In this document: positions 10,661 to 18,754 of the stretch, one piece after another
How the letters are laid out: every line of letters begins with the position of its first letter
Position numbering within the stretch: the stretch's first letter is position 1
Assembly: GCF_000511385.1 (NCBI RefSeq)
Contig: NC_023137.1
Coordinates: 1,371,001-1,435,000 of the forward strand
Reading direction: 5' to 3'
Length of the DNA stretch: 64,000 nt
Source: Phaeobacter gallaeciensis DSM 26640
Lineage (GTDB): Bacteria > Pseudomonadota > Alphaproteobacteria > Rhodobacterales > Rhodobacteraceae
Program-made: the position numbers and the translations under genes
The notes under the pieces: generated by a model
The model's input: the letters and a program-made list of their open reading frames with translations, nothing else
Database searches by the model: none
What the model was told of the DNA's origin: nothing

Positions 10661-11143
10661 ATGATTGGTGTCGTTCTGTGGACCGACTATGATCTACGGC
10701 AGGCTGTGATCTGGTGTGAAGATCACGGGGATCTCGTCTACTATCGCTGGACTGCACTGGACGCGCCGCCTGCGCTCAGCAAGGGTGATTGCGTGGCATT
10801 CCATGTCGAGACGAAAGGTGCCTTGCGGTTGGCCGGCGATCTGCGCATCATCGAGGAAAGCCAGAGCCCGGAGCTGGCTGCCAAACTGGTTCGGGCCGAG
10901 CATGATGCCAATCTGCAGCCGCCGAAGTCCCGGTCCAAGGCAACTGTCATGTCTTGGGAGGATGCGCGCCGCGATCCGCTATATCCCAACGCTGGCGAAG
11001 CGGAAGGGAAGGAGGGCGAGCTGTCGCAAGCAGGCTCTTATGGCGTGCCGGATGTTCGCCCAGTCGGTGGTGCAACAGTGGTTTCTTTTCCGGATAAGAA
11101 GACGAGAGAGGCCCGTGCGCAGACAAAGCGGCGCAGCGGCTGA
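10661..11143 (+). CDS. Conserved hypothetical protein with beta-strand N-terminal domain
   Basis: The 160-residue protein begins MIGVVLWTDYDLRQAVIWCED and continues with alternating beta-type segments (GDLVYYRW, KGDCVAFHVET, LRLAGDLRII). This resembles a small cold-shock/OB-like barrel, but the fold is inferred only. The C-terminal half is polar and probably disordered, ending in a basic tail (KRRSG). ATG 10661 is preceded by GAGG at 10650-10653; a GTG at 10649 would overlap that site. A strong hairpin terminator follows at 11249. The function is unknown. Confidence 0.65.
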   Translation: MIGVVLWTDYDLRQAVIWCEDHGDLVYYRWTALDAPPALSKGDCVAFHVETKGALRLAGDLRIIEESQSPELAAKLVRAEHDANLQPPKSRSKATVMSWEDARRDPLYPNAGEAEGKEGELSQAGSYGVPDVRPVGGATVVSFPDKKTREARAQTKRRSG

Positions 11144-11248
11144 CATCGGCGGCCTTTCGGCATGTATTGCGCGGTGCACGCCATTTTGGGACCTTTGGCT
11201 AAGAGCCTTGCTTAACAGTCGTCACCACATGTGAAATGCCCAACAAAG

Positions 11249-11283
11249 AAGGGGGCTGTGTACTGACGCAGCCCCCTTTGAGT
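11249..11283. terminator. Bidirectional terminator between convergent genes
   Basis: A perfect 10-bp stem (11249-11258 with 11269-11278) is flanked by T-rich sequence downstream and A-rich sequence upstream. It can therefore end both the plus-strand gene and the minus-strand ilv operon. Confidence 0.75.
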
Positions 11284-11298
11284 ACTCTGTAGTGCAGG

Positions 11299-11859
11299 TT
11301 AGTTGCCGCGCAGCAGCGCCGCAACGCCGGTACGGGCGATCTTGGTCAGCCCCAGGGGGCGCATCAGTTCGGCAAAGGCGTCAACCTTATCCGGTGCGCC
11401 GGTCAGCTCAAAAATGAAGCTGTTTAGCGTAGTATCGACAACCTTGGCGCGAAAAATCTCCGCTAGGCGCATGGCTTCAACCCGTTTGTCGCCTTCGCCT
11501 ACGACTTTCACGATGGCCAGCTCCCGCTCGACAAAGGGGCCTTCCACGGTGAGGTCGGTGACCTCATGCACGGGCACGATCCGGCCCAGCTGTGCCTTGA
11601 TCTGCTCAATCACTTGCGGCGTGCCTGTGGTGACAATGGTAATGCGTGAGAGATGGCCAGTATGGTCCACCTCGGCTACGGTGAGGCTGTCGATGTTGTA
11701 GCCACGACCGGAGAACAACCCGATGACACGGGCCAGCACGCCGGGTTCGTTTTCCACCAGAATTGTGATGGTGTGACGTTCCTGAACATCCGAAAAATTC
11801 GGACGCAGGTTATAGGCAGAATGGCTGGTGGAGCCTTTTTTGATATGTAGGGCAGACAT
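11299..11859 (-). CDS. ilvN: Acetolactate synthase small (regulatory) subunit
   Basis: The 186-residue regulatory subunit of acetohydroxyacid synthase binds valine and controls the large subunit in branched-chain amino acid synthesis. An N-terminal ACT domain (HTITILVENEPGVLARVIGLFSGRGYNIDS) is followed by the ALS_ss C-terminal domain (VVDTTLNSFIFELTGAPDKVDAF). Length matches the IlvH/IlvN family. It lies 66 bp downstream of the large-subunit gene and is expressed with it. The start ATG 11859 has a GGGA site upstream. Confidence 0.95.
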   Translation of the reverse strand: MSALHIKKGSTSHSAYNLRPNFSDVQERHTITILVENEPGVLARVIGLFSGRGYNIDSLTVAEVDHTGHLSRITIVTTGTPQVIEQIKAQLGRIVPVHEVTDLTVEGPFVERELAIVKVVGEGDKRVEAMRLAEIFRAKVVDTTLNSFIFELTGAPDKVDAFAELMRPLGLTKIARTGVAALLRGN

Positions 11860-11925
11860 TTACGTCCCTTTCCTAAAGTCCGGGGCAGGGCGATGACGCC
11901 CTGCAAAACCTGTTCGTAACCTTGG

Positions 11926-13677
11926 TTAAACCAGCACCGCGCCGCCGGATTGGATGACACCTTGGGTTTCGGCTTCGCCCAGCAGCATCTCGTTATGCGC
12001 CTTGCCCGAGGGGATCATCGGGAAGCAGTTTTCGTGCTTCTCCACCAAGCAGTCAAAGATCACCGGACCGTCGTAGTCGAGCATCTCCATGATTGCGTCG
12101 TCCAGATCCTTGGGGTCCTTGCAGATGATGCCTTTGGCGCCGAAGGCTTCGGCGAGCTTCACGAAATCGGGCAGCGCTTCGGACCAAGAATGGCTGTAGC
12201 GCTCGCCATGCAGCAGCTCTTGCCACTGGCGCACCATGCCGAGGCGTTCGTTGTTGAGGATGAACTGTTTCACCGGCAGGCGGTACTGCACGGCAGTGCC
12301 CATTTCCTGCATGTTCATCAGCCAGGAGGCTTCGCCTGCCACGTTGATCACCAGCGCGTCCGGGTGCGCCACTTGCACCCCGAGAGAGGCCGGGGTGCCG
12401 TAGCCCATGGTGCCAAGACCACCGGAGGTCATCCAACGGTTGGGATCTTCAAACCCGAGGTATTGCGCCGCCCACATCTGGTGCTGGCCCACCTCGGTCG
12501 TGATGTAACGGTTGCGGTCCTTGGTCAGGGCCTCAAGCCGCTCAAGCGCGTATTGCGGTTTGATGGTGTTTTCAGACGCGGTGTAGGAGAGGCAGCGGAT
12601 ATCGCGCCATTCCTTGATCTGGTCTTGCCATTGCGCAATCGCTGCGCTGTCCACCTTGCGGCCGCGGCTTTTCCAGACCTTCAGCACGTCTTCCAGCACA
12701 TGGCCGATGTCGCCAACAATCGGGATATCTACGCGGATCACCTTGTTGATCGACGAGGGGTCGATATCGATATGTGCCTTGGTGGAATTTGGGCTAAACG
12801 CATCGAGGCGGCCGGTGATGCGGTCGTCAAACCGCGCGCCGATATTGATCATCAGATCACAGCCGTGCATGGCCATATTGGCCTCATACAACCCGTGCAT
12901 CCCCAGCATTCCCAGCCAGTTCTTACCTGAGGCGGGATAGGCACCCAGCCCCATCAGGGTGGAGGTCACCGGAATGCCCGTCGCCTCGGCCAGTTCGCGC
13001 AGCAGCTGGCTGGCGCCGGGGCCGGAATTGATCACTCCACCGCCGGTGTAGAATACCGGGCGTTTGGCGGTTTCCATCGCGGCGACCAGCTCGGTGATGG
13101 CCTCCAGATCGCCTTTTACAGGCGGCTGGTAATGCGATGCGGCGGGTTTTGGACCCTGGTAGGTGCCGGTGGCGAATTGCACATCCTTCGGAATGTCGAT
13201 CAGCACCGGGCCGGGGCGACCGGCTGTGGCCACGTGGAAAGCCTCATGCAGGGTGCCTGCCAGCTTCTCAGTGTCTTTCACCAGCCAGTTATGCTTGGTG
13301 CAGGGGCGGGTGATGCCCACGGTGTCCGCTTCCTGAAAAGCGTCGGAGCCGATCATGAAGGTGGGCACCTGGCCGGTCAGAACCACCAGCGGAATGGAGT
13401 CGAGCAAGGCGTCGGTGAGGCCGGTCACCGCATTGGTTGCACCCGGACCGGAGGTTACCAGAACAACGCCCGGCTTGCCGGTGGAGCGGGCATAGCCCTC
13501 AGCTGCGTGCACAGCGCCTTGTTCGTGGCGCACCAGAATGTGCCGGATATCATTCTGCAAAAAGATCTCGTCATAAATCGGCAGAACAGCACCACCGGGA
13601 TAGCCAAAGACCGTGTCCACCCCCTGATCCTTCAGGGCCTGAACAACCATTTTTGCGCCGGTCATCTCACGTTTCAT
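11926..13677 (-). CDS. ilvI: Acetolactate synthase large (catalytic) subunit
   Basis: The 583-residue ThDP enzyme condenses pyruvate with pyruvate or 2-oxobutyrate, the first common step of Val, Leu and Ile synthesis. Pyrimidine-binding, FAD/central and ThDP-binding domains are in normal order. The catalytic Glu lies in HEQGAVHAAEGYAR. The Mg-ThDP motif reads GEASWLMNMQEMG ... LNN, with Glu where most family members have Asp. ATG 13677 follows GGAG at a good distance; an upstream extension would overlap the attenuator. Regulation by the leader and attenuator upstream is very likely. Confidence 0.95.
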   Translation of the reverse strand: MKREMTGAKMVVQALKDQGVDTVFGYPGGAVLPIYDEIFLQNDIRHILVRHEQGAVHAAEGYARSTGKPGVVLVTSGPGATNAVTGLTDALLDSIPLVVLTGQVPTFMIGSDAFQEADTVGITRPCTKHNWLVKDTEKLAGTLHEAFHVATAGRPGPVLIDIPKDVQFATGTYQGPKPAASHYQPPVKGDLEAITELVAAMETAKRPVFYTGGGVINSGPGASQLLRELAEATGIPVTSTLMGLGAYPASGKNWLGMLGMHGLYEANMAMHGCDLMINIGARFDDRITGRLDAFSPNSTKAHIDIDPSSINKVIRVDIPIVGDIGHVLEDVLKVWKSRGRKVDSAAIAQWQDQIKEWRDIRCLSYTASENTIKPQYALERLEALTKDRNRYITTEVGQHQMWAAQYLGFEDPNRWMTSGGLGTMGYGTPASLGVQVAHPDALVINVAGEASWLMNMQEMGTAVQYRLPVKQFILNNERLGMVRQWQELLHGERYSHSWSEALPDFVKLAEAFGAKGIICKDPKDLDDAIMEMLDYDGPVIFDCLVEKHENCFPMIPSGKAHNEMLLGEAETQGVIQSGGAVLV

Positions 13678-13716
13678 CTGCTTTAGCTCCAATTGGCGGC
13701 ATCGTCTGTTTCGCAT

Positions 13717-13753
13717 AAAAAAAGCCCCCGATTTCTGGTCGGAGGCGCATGGG
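13717..13753 (-). promoter_or_regulatory. ilv operon transcription attenuator (terminator/antiterminator)
   Basis: On the minus strand GCCTCCGA (13746-13739) pairs with TCGGGGGC (13730-13723) and is followed by seven T residues, a classic intrinsic terminator. The adjoining CCCATGCGC (13753-13745) can instead pair with GCGCATGGG (13787-13779) at the end of the leader-peptide gene. That antiterminator shares two bases with the terminator. Ribosome stalling on the Ile/Leu/Val codons would leave the first arm free and allow read-through into ilvI. Confidence 0.88.
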
Positions 13754-13771
13754 TTCGATTATGGTGTACCG

Positions 13772-13819
13772 TTACCGGCCCATGCGCGTGGTTCCTACGA
13801 CTACGACTAGGATTTTCAT
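13772..13819 (-). CDS. ilv operon leader peptide (MKILVVVVGTTRMGR)
   Basis: This 15-codon gene has a strong AAAGGAG site (13834-13828) and stops with TAA at 13772. Its codons 3-8 are Ile-Leu-Val-Val-Val-Val, exactly the end products of the pathway encoded by ilvI-ilvH. It lies about 100 bp upstream of ilvI and directly precedes the attenuator hairpins. The arrangement matches classical ribosome-mediated attenuation. No catalytic function is expected for the peptide. Confidence 0.9.
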   Translation of the reverse strand: MKILVVVVGTTRMGR

Positions 13820-13847
13820 CGTCTTGGCTCCTTTAGCGTTGAAGCGG

Positions 13848-13876
13848 ACCTTAGGACTGGGGGCGGGGGGCGTCAA
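13848..13876 (-). promoter_or_regulatory. Sigma-70-type promoter of the ilv leader
   Basis: On the minus strand TTGACG (13876-13871) and TAAGGT (13853-13848) are separated by 17 bp. Transcription would begin near 13841, about 20 bases before the leader start codon. Confidence 0.7.
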
Positions 13877-14140
13877 CAGGGAAATGAACCGAAAACACCC
13901 TGGTTCAGGACATTTTATTGCGTCAGGTCGGCGCGTAGCGACATTATTGGGGTTTCGGGTGGGGAAAATCGTGCCATTTCGGTCCTGATTTCCCTGTTTA
14001 GGGTAGGTCAGCCCTCGTGCATCGGGGGGTGTCGGGTCTTTTCCTCCACCGATATGCCCGGCTGTGGACCTAATTTACTGGTACTGCCGCTGCATCGCAG
14101 CGTTGCGTCGGCTCAGTATCTGACATTGCCATCGGGCGGG

Positions 14141-14785
14141 TCAGAAACTGTGACCGGTGCCCTGCAGAACGCCGTGTTCGAGCGCATAGCGGGTGAGGCC
14201 GGCGGTCGAGGAAATTCCCAGTTTGCGTTTGATGTTCTTGCGGTGGGTTTCCACCGTGCGCACGGAAATATCCAGCGCCAGCGCCACATCCTTGTTGGAT
14301 TTGCCCTGTGCCAGCTCCAACAGAATGGTCTGTTCCCGCCCGGTGAGCGCCTCGCGATCAGGATCATCCTTGGGCTTCAGGGAGCCTTCGGCACCGGTGC
14401 AGAGATAGGTCTCGCCGCGCATCACGGTATCGATGGCCTGACGGATCTCTTCGGTCGGAACGTCCTTTAGCACATAGCCCATGGCGCCATGAGCCAGCGC
14501 GCTGGAGATATATTCCGGGCTGTCGTGCATCGACAGGATGAGGATACGAGTGGCGGGAGACTGTTCCAGAATGATCTCCGTCGCACTCAAGCCGCCGAGT
14601 TTGGGCATATTGAGATCCATCAGGATCACATCCGGTTTCAGCGCGCGCGCCTCACTCACGGCCTCTTCGCCATTGCTGGGAATGCCCACGACTTCGATGT
14701 CGTCGTAGCTTTCGAGGATGGACTGGATGCCCTCGGCGACCATTGGGTGATCGTCGACGATCAGAACGCGAATGGTGTTTGGCAT
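14141..14785 (-). CDS. NarL/FixJ-family two-component response regulator
   Basis: The 214-residue protein has an N-terminal receiver domain (VLIVDDHPMVAEGI; phospho-acceptor Asp in VILMDLNMPKLGG) and a C-terminal LuxR-type helix-turn-helix (SNKDVALALDISVRTVETHRKNI). It lies 76 bp downstream of a histidine kinase gene on the same strand and is its obvious partner. The pair is divergent from a TRAP transporter operon, so control of that transporter is a reasonable inference. Confidence 0.93.
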   Translation of the reverse strand: MPNTIRVLIVDDHPMVAEGIQSILESYDDIEVVGIPSNGEEAVSEARALKPDVILMDLNMPKLGGLSATEIILEQSPATRILILSMHDSPEYISSALAHGAMGYVLKDVPTEEIRQAIDTVMRGETYLCTGAEGSLKPKDDPDREALTGREQTILLELAQGKSNKDVALALDISVRTVETHRKNIKRKLGISSTAGLTRYALEHGVLQGTGHSF

Positions 14786-14861
14786 GATCGCCCCTCATGT
14801 GGCTTGCGCGGTTCCTGTGGCCCTATGCTGTTATGACAGATCGGGCAGGGCGCAGTTTGGC

Positions 14862-16295
14862 TCAGGACACCCGTTTGGAGGTCGCATTGGCCGCGTCTCC
14901 GGGTGGCAGAAGATGGCTCAGCGGCAAGAGCACCTCAATCACCGTGCCGCTTTGCGTGCCCCGTGATGACAAAATCCTGAGGGTGCCGTCAAGCTGTTCG
15001 ATCCGTTCCTGCATGTTGCGCAGCCCGATCCCCGGGCCACCGCGGTCCTGCACTGGTGGGAGGCCACGGCCATTGTCCGTGATCCGCATGGTGGCGCCAC
15101 GGGCATGACCGCGCAGATCCATGCTGACCTCGGTGGCCTCGGCGTGGCGTTCGATATTGGTCAGCGCCTCCTGCGCAATGCGGTAAAGCGCGATCTTGGC
15201 ATCTGCGTCCAAGCGGTTGCGGAACACCACGGTGCTGAACCGCGTCTCGATGCCGGTGCGGGCGGCAAAGTCGTCGGTCAGCGCCTTCAGCGCTGGCCCC
15301 AGACCCAGATCATCCAGCACACCGGGGCGCAGGTCGCGGCTGATGCGGCGGACCTCTGTGATGGCGGTGCCCAGATGCGAGATACCCTTGTTCAAGGGGG
15401 CATCGACGTGGTCGAAATCGCCGCGTGAGAGCCGCCTACGGGCATTGTCCAGGGCGTAGCGCACCCCAACCAGCAGCTGGCTGATCCCGTCATGCAGTTC
15501 GCGCGCGACGCGGCCGCGCTCCTCTTCCTGTGTATCAAAGACCCGCTGAGTCAGCTCTTTCAGCTTGGCATCGGCCAACCTGCGTTCGCGGATATTCAGC
15601 ACCATGCCGGAGGCAAAGACCAGACCCAGCGCAAAGAGGGTGATCCCCCCGATATAATAGAATGTGCGGCGAATGCGGGTCTCCACCTCGGCGCGAGAGG
15701 CTGCGACGGAGGCCAGAACATCGTCAATAAACACGCCGGTCCCGATCGCCCATCGCCAGTCCTGTAATCCCAGAACATAGGCGACCATTTGCGCTTCTTC
15801 GCCGGTGGAGGGTTTTTCCCACATAAACGTGTGCCAGCCGGCCCCCTGACGGGCGAGGCGGATGAATTCATCCACCACGGGCGTGCCGCGACTGTCCGTA
15901 AGACCGCGCCAATTCTTGTTGATATATTCAGTTTGGCGTGGGCTGACCAGATTGGTCCCGTCATAGTCATAGACAAAGAAGAACCCGTCCCGGTCATAAA
16001 TCATCGCGCTGAGGATCTGGGTCACCTGTTCCTTTGCGGCCTCGTCGTCCGGAGCGGCCAGCCCGTAGATATGCGAGAACCCATTCCGTGCCTGTGTCAC
16101 ATAGTTGCGCAGTTCGGCCATCTTGGCCTGCAACAGCTGCTGCTCCAGTGCCTTGATCTCCCGTTCGGCCAGTGCGCGCGACTGCACGGCGACAAGAACG
16201 GCAATGGCCGCCCCGGCGACAATGAGCGGTAAGGTGGCCAGCAGAGAGAGTTTCTGAGCATAGTTCGGTCGCAGGAAATCGGGGATCAGACGCAT
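14862..16295 (-). CDS. Cache-domain sensor histidine kinase (HisKA_3 type)
   Basis: The 477-residue inner-membrane sensor has a transmembrane segment near residues 15-40, a periplasmic single Cache domain (FFVYDYDGTNLVSPRQTEYINKNW region) and a second transmembrane segment (YYIGGITLFALGLVFASGMV). These are followed by a HisKA_3 dimerisation domain with the phospho-accepting His in RVARELHDGISQLL and a HATPase_c domain (DNGRGLPP, GIGLRNMQERI). Such Cache domains commonly bind small carboxylates. ATG 16295 is chosen for topology, although its ribosome binding site is weak and an upstream in-frame ATG at 16409 exists. Confidence 0.9.
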   Translation of the reverse strand: MRLIPDFLRPNYAQKLSLLATLPLIVAGAAIAVLVAVQSRALAEREIKALEQQLLQAKMAELRNYVTQARNGFSHIYGLAAPDDEAAKEQVTQILSAMIYDRDGFFFVYDYDGTNLVSPRQTEYINKNWRGLTDSRGTPVVDEFIRLARQGAGWHTFMWEKPSTGEEAQMVAYVLGLQDWRWAIGTGVFIDDVLASVAASRAEVETRIRRTFYYIGGITLFALGLVFASGMVLNIRERRLADAKLKELTQRVFDTQEEERGRVARELHDGISQLLVGVRYALDNARRRLSRGDFDHVDAPLNKGISHLGTAITEVRRISRDLRPGVLDDLGLGPALKALTDDFAARTGIETRFSTVVFRNRLDADAKIALYRIAQEALTNIERHAEATEVSMDLRGHARGATMRITDNGRGLPPVQDRGGPGIGLRNMQERIEQLDGTLRILSSRGTQSGTVIEVLLPLSHLLPPGDAANATSKRVS

Positions 16296-16400
16296 GGTCG
16301 AATCGTTACGCAATCCGATTTGAGAATCAAAGCCCCCATTGGTGCGGTCACCGCACGAAAGTCCGACGCCCCCCATGTTACCATCACGGCCTGCCCGGAT

Positions 16401-16444
16401 TTTGGCCAAAAAATTTGGCCAAATTGCGGTTTTCTACGCAGTAG
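16401..16444. promoter_or_regulatory. Putative operators between kinase and TRAP genes
   Basis: Two copies of the perfect palindrome TTTGGCCAAA (16401-16410 and 16414-16423) lie 13 bp apart. They are followed by the inverted repeat CTACGCAGTAG (16434-16444), which resembles sites bound by NarL-family regulators. The position between divergent kinase and dctP genes suggests control of one or both. Binding is inferred. Confidence 0.45.
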
Positions 16445-16547
16445 TAGGTATTCACATGACGCAGGGTGCGGCTAGGCTTGCCCCACTCGACAAGACCTGT
16501 TTCGGGCGCAGACCCGGAGCAATCCAATTAAATGGGAGGAGAAACCT

Positions 16548-17630
16548 ATGGATCGTCGTTCCTTTTTGAAGACATCCGCGCTGGGGGGCAGCGCCGCTGC
16601 AGCAACCACTCTGGCCGCACCAGCCTATGCACAGGGCAAACGCACCCTGACCATGGTCACCACATGGGGCCGTGGCCTGGCAGGCGTCCATGACTCGGCG
16701 CAGTATGTTGCCGATGCCATCACTGCCATGTCCGGTGGCGACCTGACCGTTGATGTGAAAGCCGCAGGCGAGCTGGTCGGCGCGTTCGAAGTGTTCGACG
16801 CCGTGACCGCAGGCCAAGCCGACATGTACCATGGCGCAGACTATTATTTCACCGGCCAGCATCCGGGTTATGCATATTTCACTGCCGTGCCTTTCGGCAT
16901 GACCCCGCAGGAACTGACCAACTGGTATTACCATGGCGACGGCCATGCGCTGCATGATGAACTGGGCCAGATTTTCGGCCTCAAGTCCTTCATCGGCGGC
17001 AACACCGGACCGCAGGCCGGTGGCTGGTACAACAAGGAAATCAAGGGCCCCGAAGATTTCAATGGCCTGAAATTCCGCATGCCGGGTCTGGGCGGCAAGG
17101 CGCTGGGTAAACTGGGCGCGTCCGTGCAGAACATCCCAGGTTCTGAGGTGTATCAGGCGCTGTCCTCCGGCGCGATTGACGGCACCGAGTGGATCGGCCC
17201 CTGGGCGGACGAAAAGGCCGGTTTCCAGGAAATCACCAAGACCTACTACACCGCTGGTTTCCATGAGCCGGGTGCGGCGCTGTCGGTTGCCACCAACCGT
17301 GACGTCTTTGAAGGCCTGTCGCCTGCGCATCAGAAGATCATTGAGATGGCAGCGGCCGCCGGCCACCAGTGGAGCCTGGCTCAGTTCATGAACAACAACG
17401 GTGCAGCGCTGCAGCGCCTGCAGTCCGGTGGCGTGAAGACCCTGGAATTCCCCGACAGCGTCTGGGATGCCTTCGGTGCCGCGACCAAGGAAACCCTGGA
17501 CGAGTTCATGGGCGACGAACTGTTTGCGAAAATCCGCGGCAGCGTCGAAGAGTCCATGAAGGCCTCCTCCGGCTGGATTACCAAATCCGAAGGCGCGTAC
17601 CGCGTTCAGCGCGACCGCGTTTTGGGCTAA
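16548..17630 (+). CDS. dctP: TRAP transporter substrate-binding protein (DctP)
   Basis: This 360-residue periplasmic binding protein begins with a twin-arginine-type signal (MDRRSFLKTSALGGSAAAAT), cleaved near AYAQG. A DctP/TAXI-like two-lobe domain follows, with the SSGAIDGTEWIGPW signature of the family. It would capture a carboxylate-type solute and pass it to the DctQ/DctM membrane pair encoded next. GGGAGGAG precedes ATG 16548. A stable hairpin follows the gene and may make dctP transcripts more abundant than those of the membrane subunits. Confidence 0.93.
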   Translation: MDRRSFLKTSALGGSAAAATTLAAPAYAQGKRTLTMVTTWGRGLAGVHDSAQYVADAITAMSGGDLTVDVKAAGELVGAFEVFDAVTAGQADMYHGADYYFTGQHPGYAYFTAVPFGMTPQELTNWYYHGDGHALHDELGQIFGLKSFIGGNTGPQAGGWYNKEIKGPEDFNGLKFRMPGLGGKALGKLGASVQNIPGSEVYQALSSGAIDGTEWIGPWADEKAGFQEITKTYYTAGFHEPGAALSVATNRDVFEGLSPAHQKIIEMAAAAGHQWSLAQFMNNNGAALQRLQSGGVKTLEFPDSVWDAFGAATKETLDEFMGDELFAKIRGSVEESMKASSGWITKSEGAYRVQRDRVLG

Positions 17631-17652
17631 CCCTCTTCGAGCGGTTTCAATC

Positions 17653-17678
17653 GGATCCTCCGCAGCGGCGGGGGATCC
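17653..17678 (+). promoter_or_regulatory. Intercistronic hairpin between dctP and dctQ
   Basis: GGATCCTCCGC (17653-17663) pairs with GCGGGGGATCC (17668-17678) around the loop AGCG. There is no long T run, so it may act as a partial terminator or as a 3' stabiliser of the dctP message. Confidence 0.6.
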
Positions 17679-17811
17679 TTTCGCAATTGCAGCCGGCAGG
17701 GATGGTCGCGGCCATCTGTGCCCATCGGGTCCAACGATCCGTGCGCGCCTGATTTTATCCCAAAGATGACAATCAAACGGCCCGCGCTGCACGCATTTAT
17801 TCGAGGGAAAA

Positions 17812-18738
17812 ATGCAGGACGAAAGTGGCGTTTCCTTTTTTGGAGCCTTACTGGGCGGCCTGATCTGGCTGGTTCAGAACATTGCGGGCGCCTTCTATAA
17901 TTTCGGCTATGCCGTCGCCAACCCGCAGCTCTGGCTCGATTGGTCCGACAAGGCCTCTGTCATGCGGTTTGTCTACTATGGCGGGTCGGTTGAGTTCTTC
18001 TTTGTGGTGTTTACCGCGTTTCTGGTGCTGACGGCTGTCGGCATCTATCGTCATTCCATTATGTGGGGGGTCGTGCGCGGGTTGGAGGGCTTTGCCAACA
18101 CGCTGGGGCGTCTGTTTGCCTGGGCAGGCCTGCTTATGGTGCTGCAGCAGATCATTATTGTATTCATGCAGCGGGTGTTTGCACGCCCGGACATGAGTTT
18201 TGGTCTGGGCATCGCGCTGGAAAAAGACATCAGTTGGTTTGCAGAAGAACTGAAGCTTTACAATGCTTTGGTCGTCTGTCTTTGCGTGACCTACACGTTT
18301 GTGCAGGGCGGCCATGTGCGGGTGGATCTGATCTATTCCGGTATCAGTTTCCGCGCCAAGCGAGTGGTGGACATGCTGGGATCACTGATCTTCATGATGC
18401 CTGCCGCAGTGCTGACGTGGATGTATGGCTGGTTCTTCCTGTGGCGCCACCTGATTGTGCCCAAACCCTCCGCCTCTGACACTCTTGAGCGACTGGTGAT
18501 GAAATCACGGGCCCTGCGCTGGAACGTGGAAACCATCGGCTTCAGCCCCAACGGGTTCAACGGGTATTTCCTGTTCAAGATCCTGCTGGTGGTCTTCGCC
18601 GGTATCGTCTTCCTGCATGCCATCGCGTTTTTCTACCGCTCCTTCCTTGAGTTTGTGGAAGGGCCTGGCAGTGAGAACAAACACCTCGACAAGGACAGCC
18701 TTGGTGAAGGTGAAGAAGCCTATGAAGGCGCGCATTAA
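17812..18738 (+). CDS. dctQ: TRAP transporter small permease (DctQ)
   Basis: The protein is 308 residues, longer than the usual 160-200 of DctQ subunits, because it has an extra N-terminal part. At least five hydrophobic segments are visible, including FFVVFTAFLVLTAVGIY and MLGSLIFMMPAAVLTWMYGWFF. The C-terminal part (TFVQGGHVRVDLIYSGISFRAK) carries the DctQ signature GGHVRVD. A GAGGG site precedes ATG 17812. The dctM gene starts 16 bp after its stop. Confidence 0.88.
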   Translation: MQDESGVSFFGALLGGLIWLVQNIAGAFYNFGYAVANPQLWLDWSDKASVMRFVYYGGSVEFFFVVFTAFLVLTAVGIYRHSIMWGVVRGLEGFANTLGRLFAWAGLLMVLQQIIIVFMQRVFARPDMSFGLGIALEKDISWFAEELKLYNALVVCLCVTYTFVQGGHVRVDLIYSGISFRAKRVVDMLGSLIFMMPAAVLTWMYGWFFLWRHLIVPKPSASDTLERLVMKSRALRWNVETIGFSPNGFNGYFLFKILLVVFAGIVFLHAIAFFYRSFLEFVEGPGSENKHLDKDSLGEGEEAYEGAH

Positions 18739-18754
18739 ATAAGGGACAGCCCCC

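Noticed and set aside
11926..13716. Longer ilvI start upstream of 13677
   Set aside because: The extension would overlap the attenuator terminator region, and GGAG supports ATG 13677.
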